A stretch of 11,587 nucleotides of DNA. Origin: Maritimibacter sp. Its GTDB lineage: Bacteria; Pseudomonadota; Alphaproteobacteria; Rhodobacterales; Rhodobacteraceae. The stretch is taken from assembly GCA_003520545.1 (NCBI GenBank), contig DOUP01000033.1, positions 1 to 11,587 of the forward strand. Reading direction: 5' to 3'. Every line of letters begins with the position of its first letter. The first letter of the stretch is position 1. The notes below the pieces were generated by a model that was given only the letters and a program-made list of their open reading frames with translations, was not told where the DNA came from and ran no database searches. A program made the position numbers and the translations under genes. Positions 11,560-11,587 of the stretch are shown piece after piece.

Positions 11560-11587
11560 GGCCCAGCGACCTAGCGCGGGAACCCGC

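Overview
The window looks like chromosomal DNA of an alphaproteobacterium, most likely Rhodobacterales (roseobacter group). The grounds are protein style and gene content: a Tat-exported branched-chain-type binding protein, an ScfR/PrpR-like XRE regulator, an SLC5-type sensor kinase, a short DksA-like protein, a FliM/FliN-like protein and a fused enoyl-CoA hydratase/3-hydroxyacyl-CoA dehydrogenase, together with moderate to high GC and strong Shine-Dalgarno sites. No RNA gene, CRISPR array, insertion sequence or phage gene is visible.

Layout. (1) 1-2160, minus strand: an ABC importer operon running leftward, with a Tat-signal solute-binding protein followed by a LivH-type permease cut by the window edge. 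Two hairpins lie between them. (2) 2161-2379: an AT-rich divergent control region with a likely promoter for the importer, a perfect TGTTCT-N5-AGAACA palindrome at its predicted transcription start, and a GTTAAT/ATTAAC inverted repeat nearer the regulator. (3) 2380-3714, plus strand: an XRE-family regulator with an unusual internal segment resembling the phosphoacceptor (DHp) domain of histidine kinases. (4) 3757-7240: a likely sigma-70 promoter and leader hairpin, then a single-domain response regulator, a 93-aa two-helix membrane protein, and an 890-aa CbrA/CrbS-like protein joining a sodium/solute-symporter domain to a histidine kinase. The last two overlap as TGATG. (5) 7308-8474: a FliM/FliN-like protein. 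(6) 8564-9132: a small DksA/TraR-type zinc-finger protein, with a candidate FNR-type class II promoter in front, and a 70-aa unknown protein. (7) 9235-11337: a 700-aa beta-oxidation multifunctional enzyme, convergent with a 71-aa membrane protein (11344-11559, minus).

How the parts may work together. The clearest functional unit is the two-component operon: a transporter-like sensor kinase, a small membrane partner and a receiver protein without an output domain. The adjacent XRE regulator carries an HE-x-x-S/T DHp-like helix pair that aligns well with the kinase's own H-box. I infer, without proof, that this receiver could dock on or exchange phosphate with the transcription factor, linking sensing of a carbon or organic-acid substrate to transcription, possibly including the divergent ABC importer.

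Base composition steps up inside the kinase gene near 5640: about 52-58% GC to the left in the lines I counted, about 65-73% to the right. Codon choice changes with it. This suggests either a recombination junction in a conserved gene or a chimeric assembly join, and it affects how far the two halves of the window can be read as one genome.
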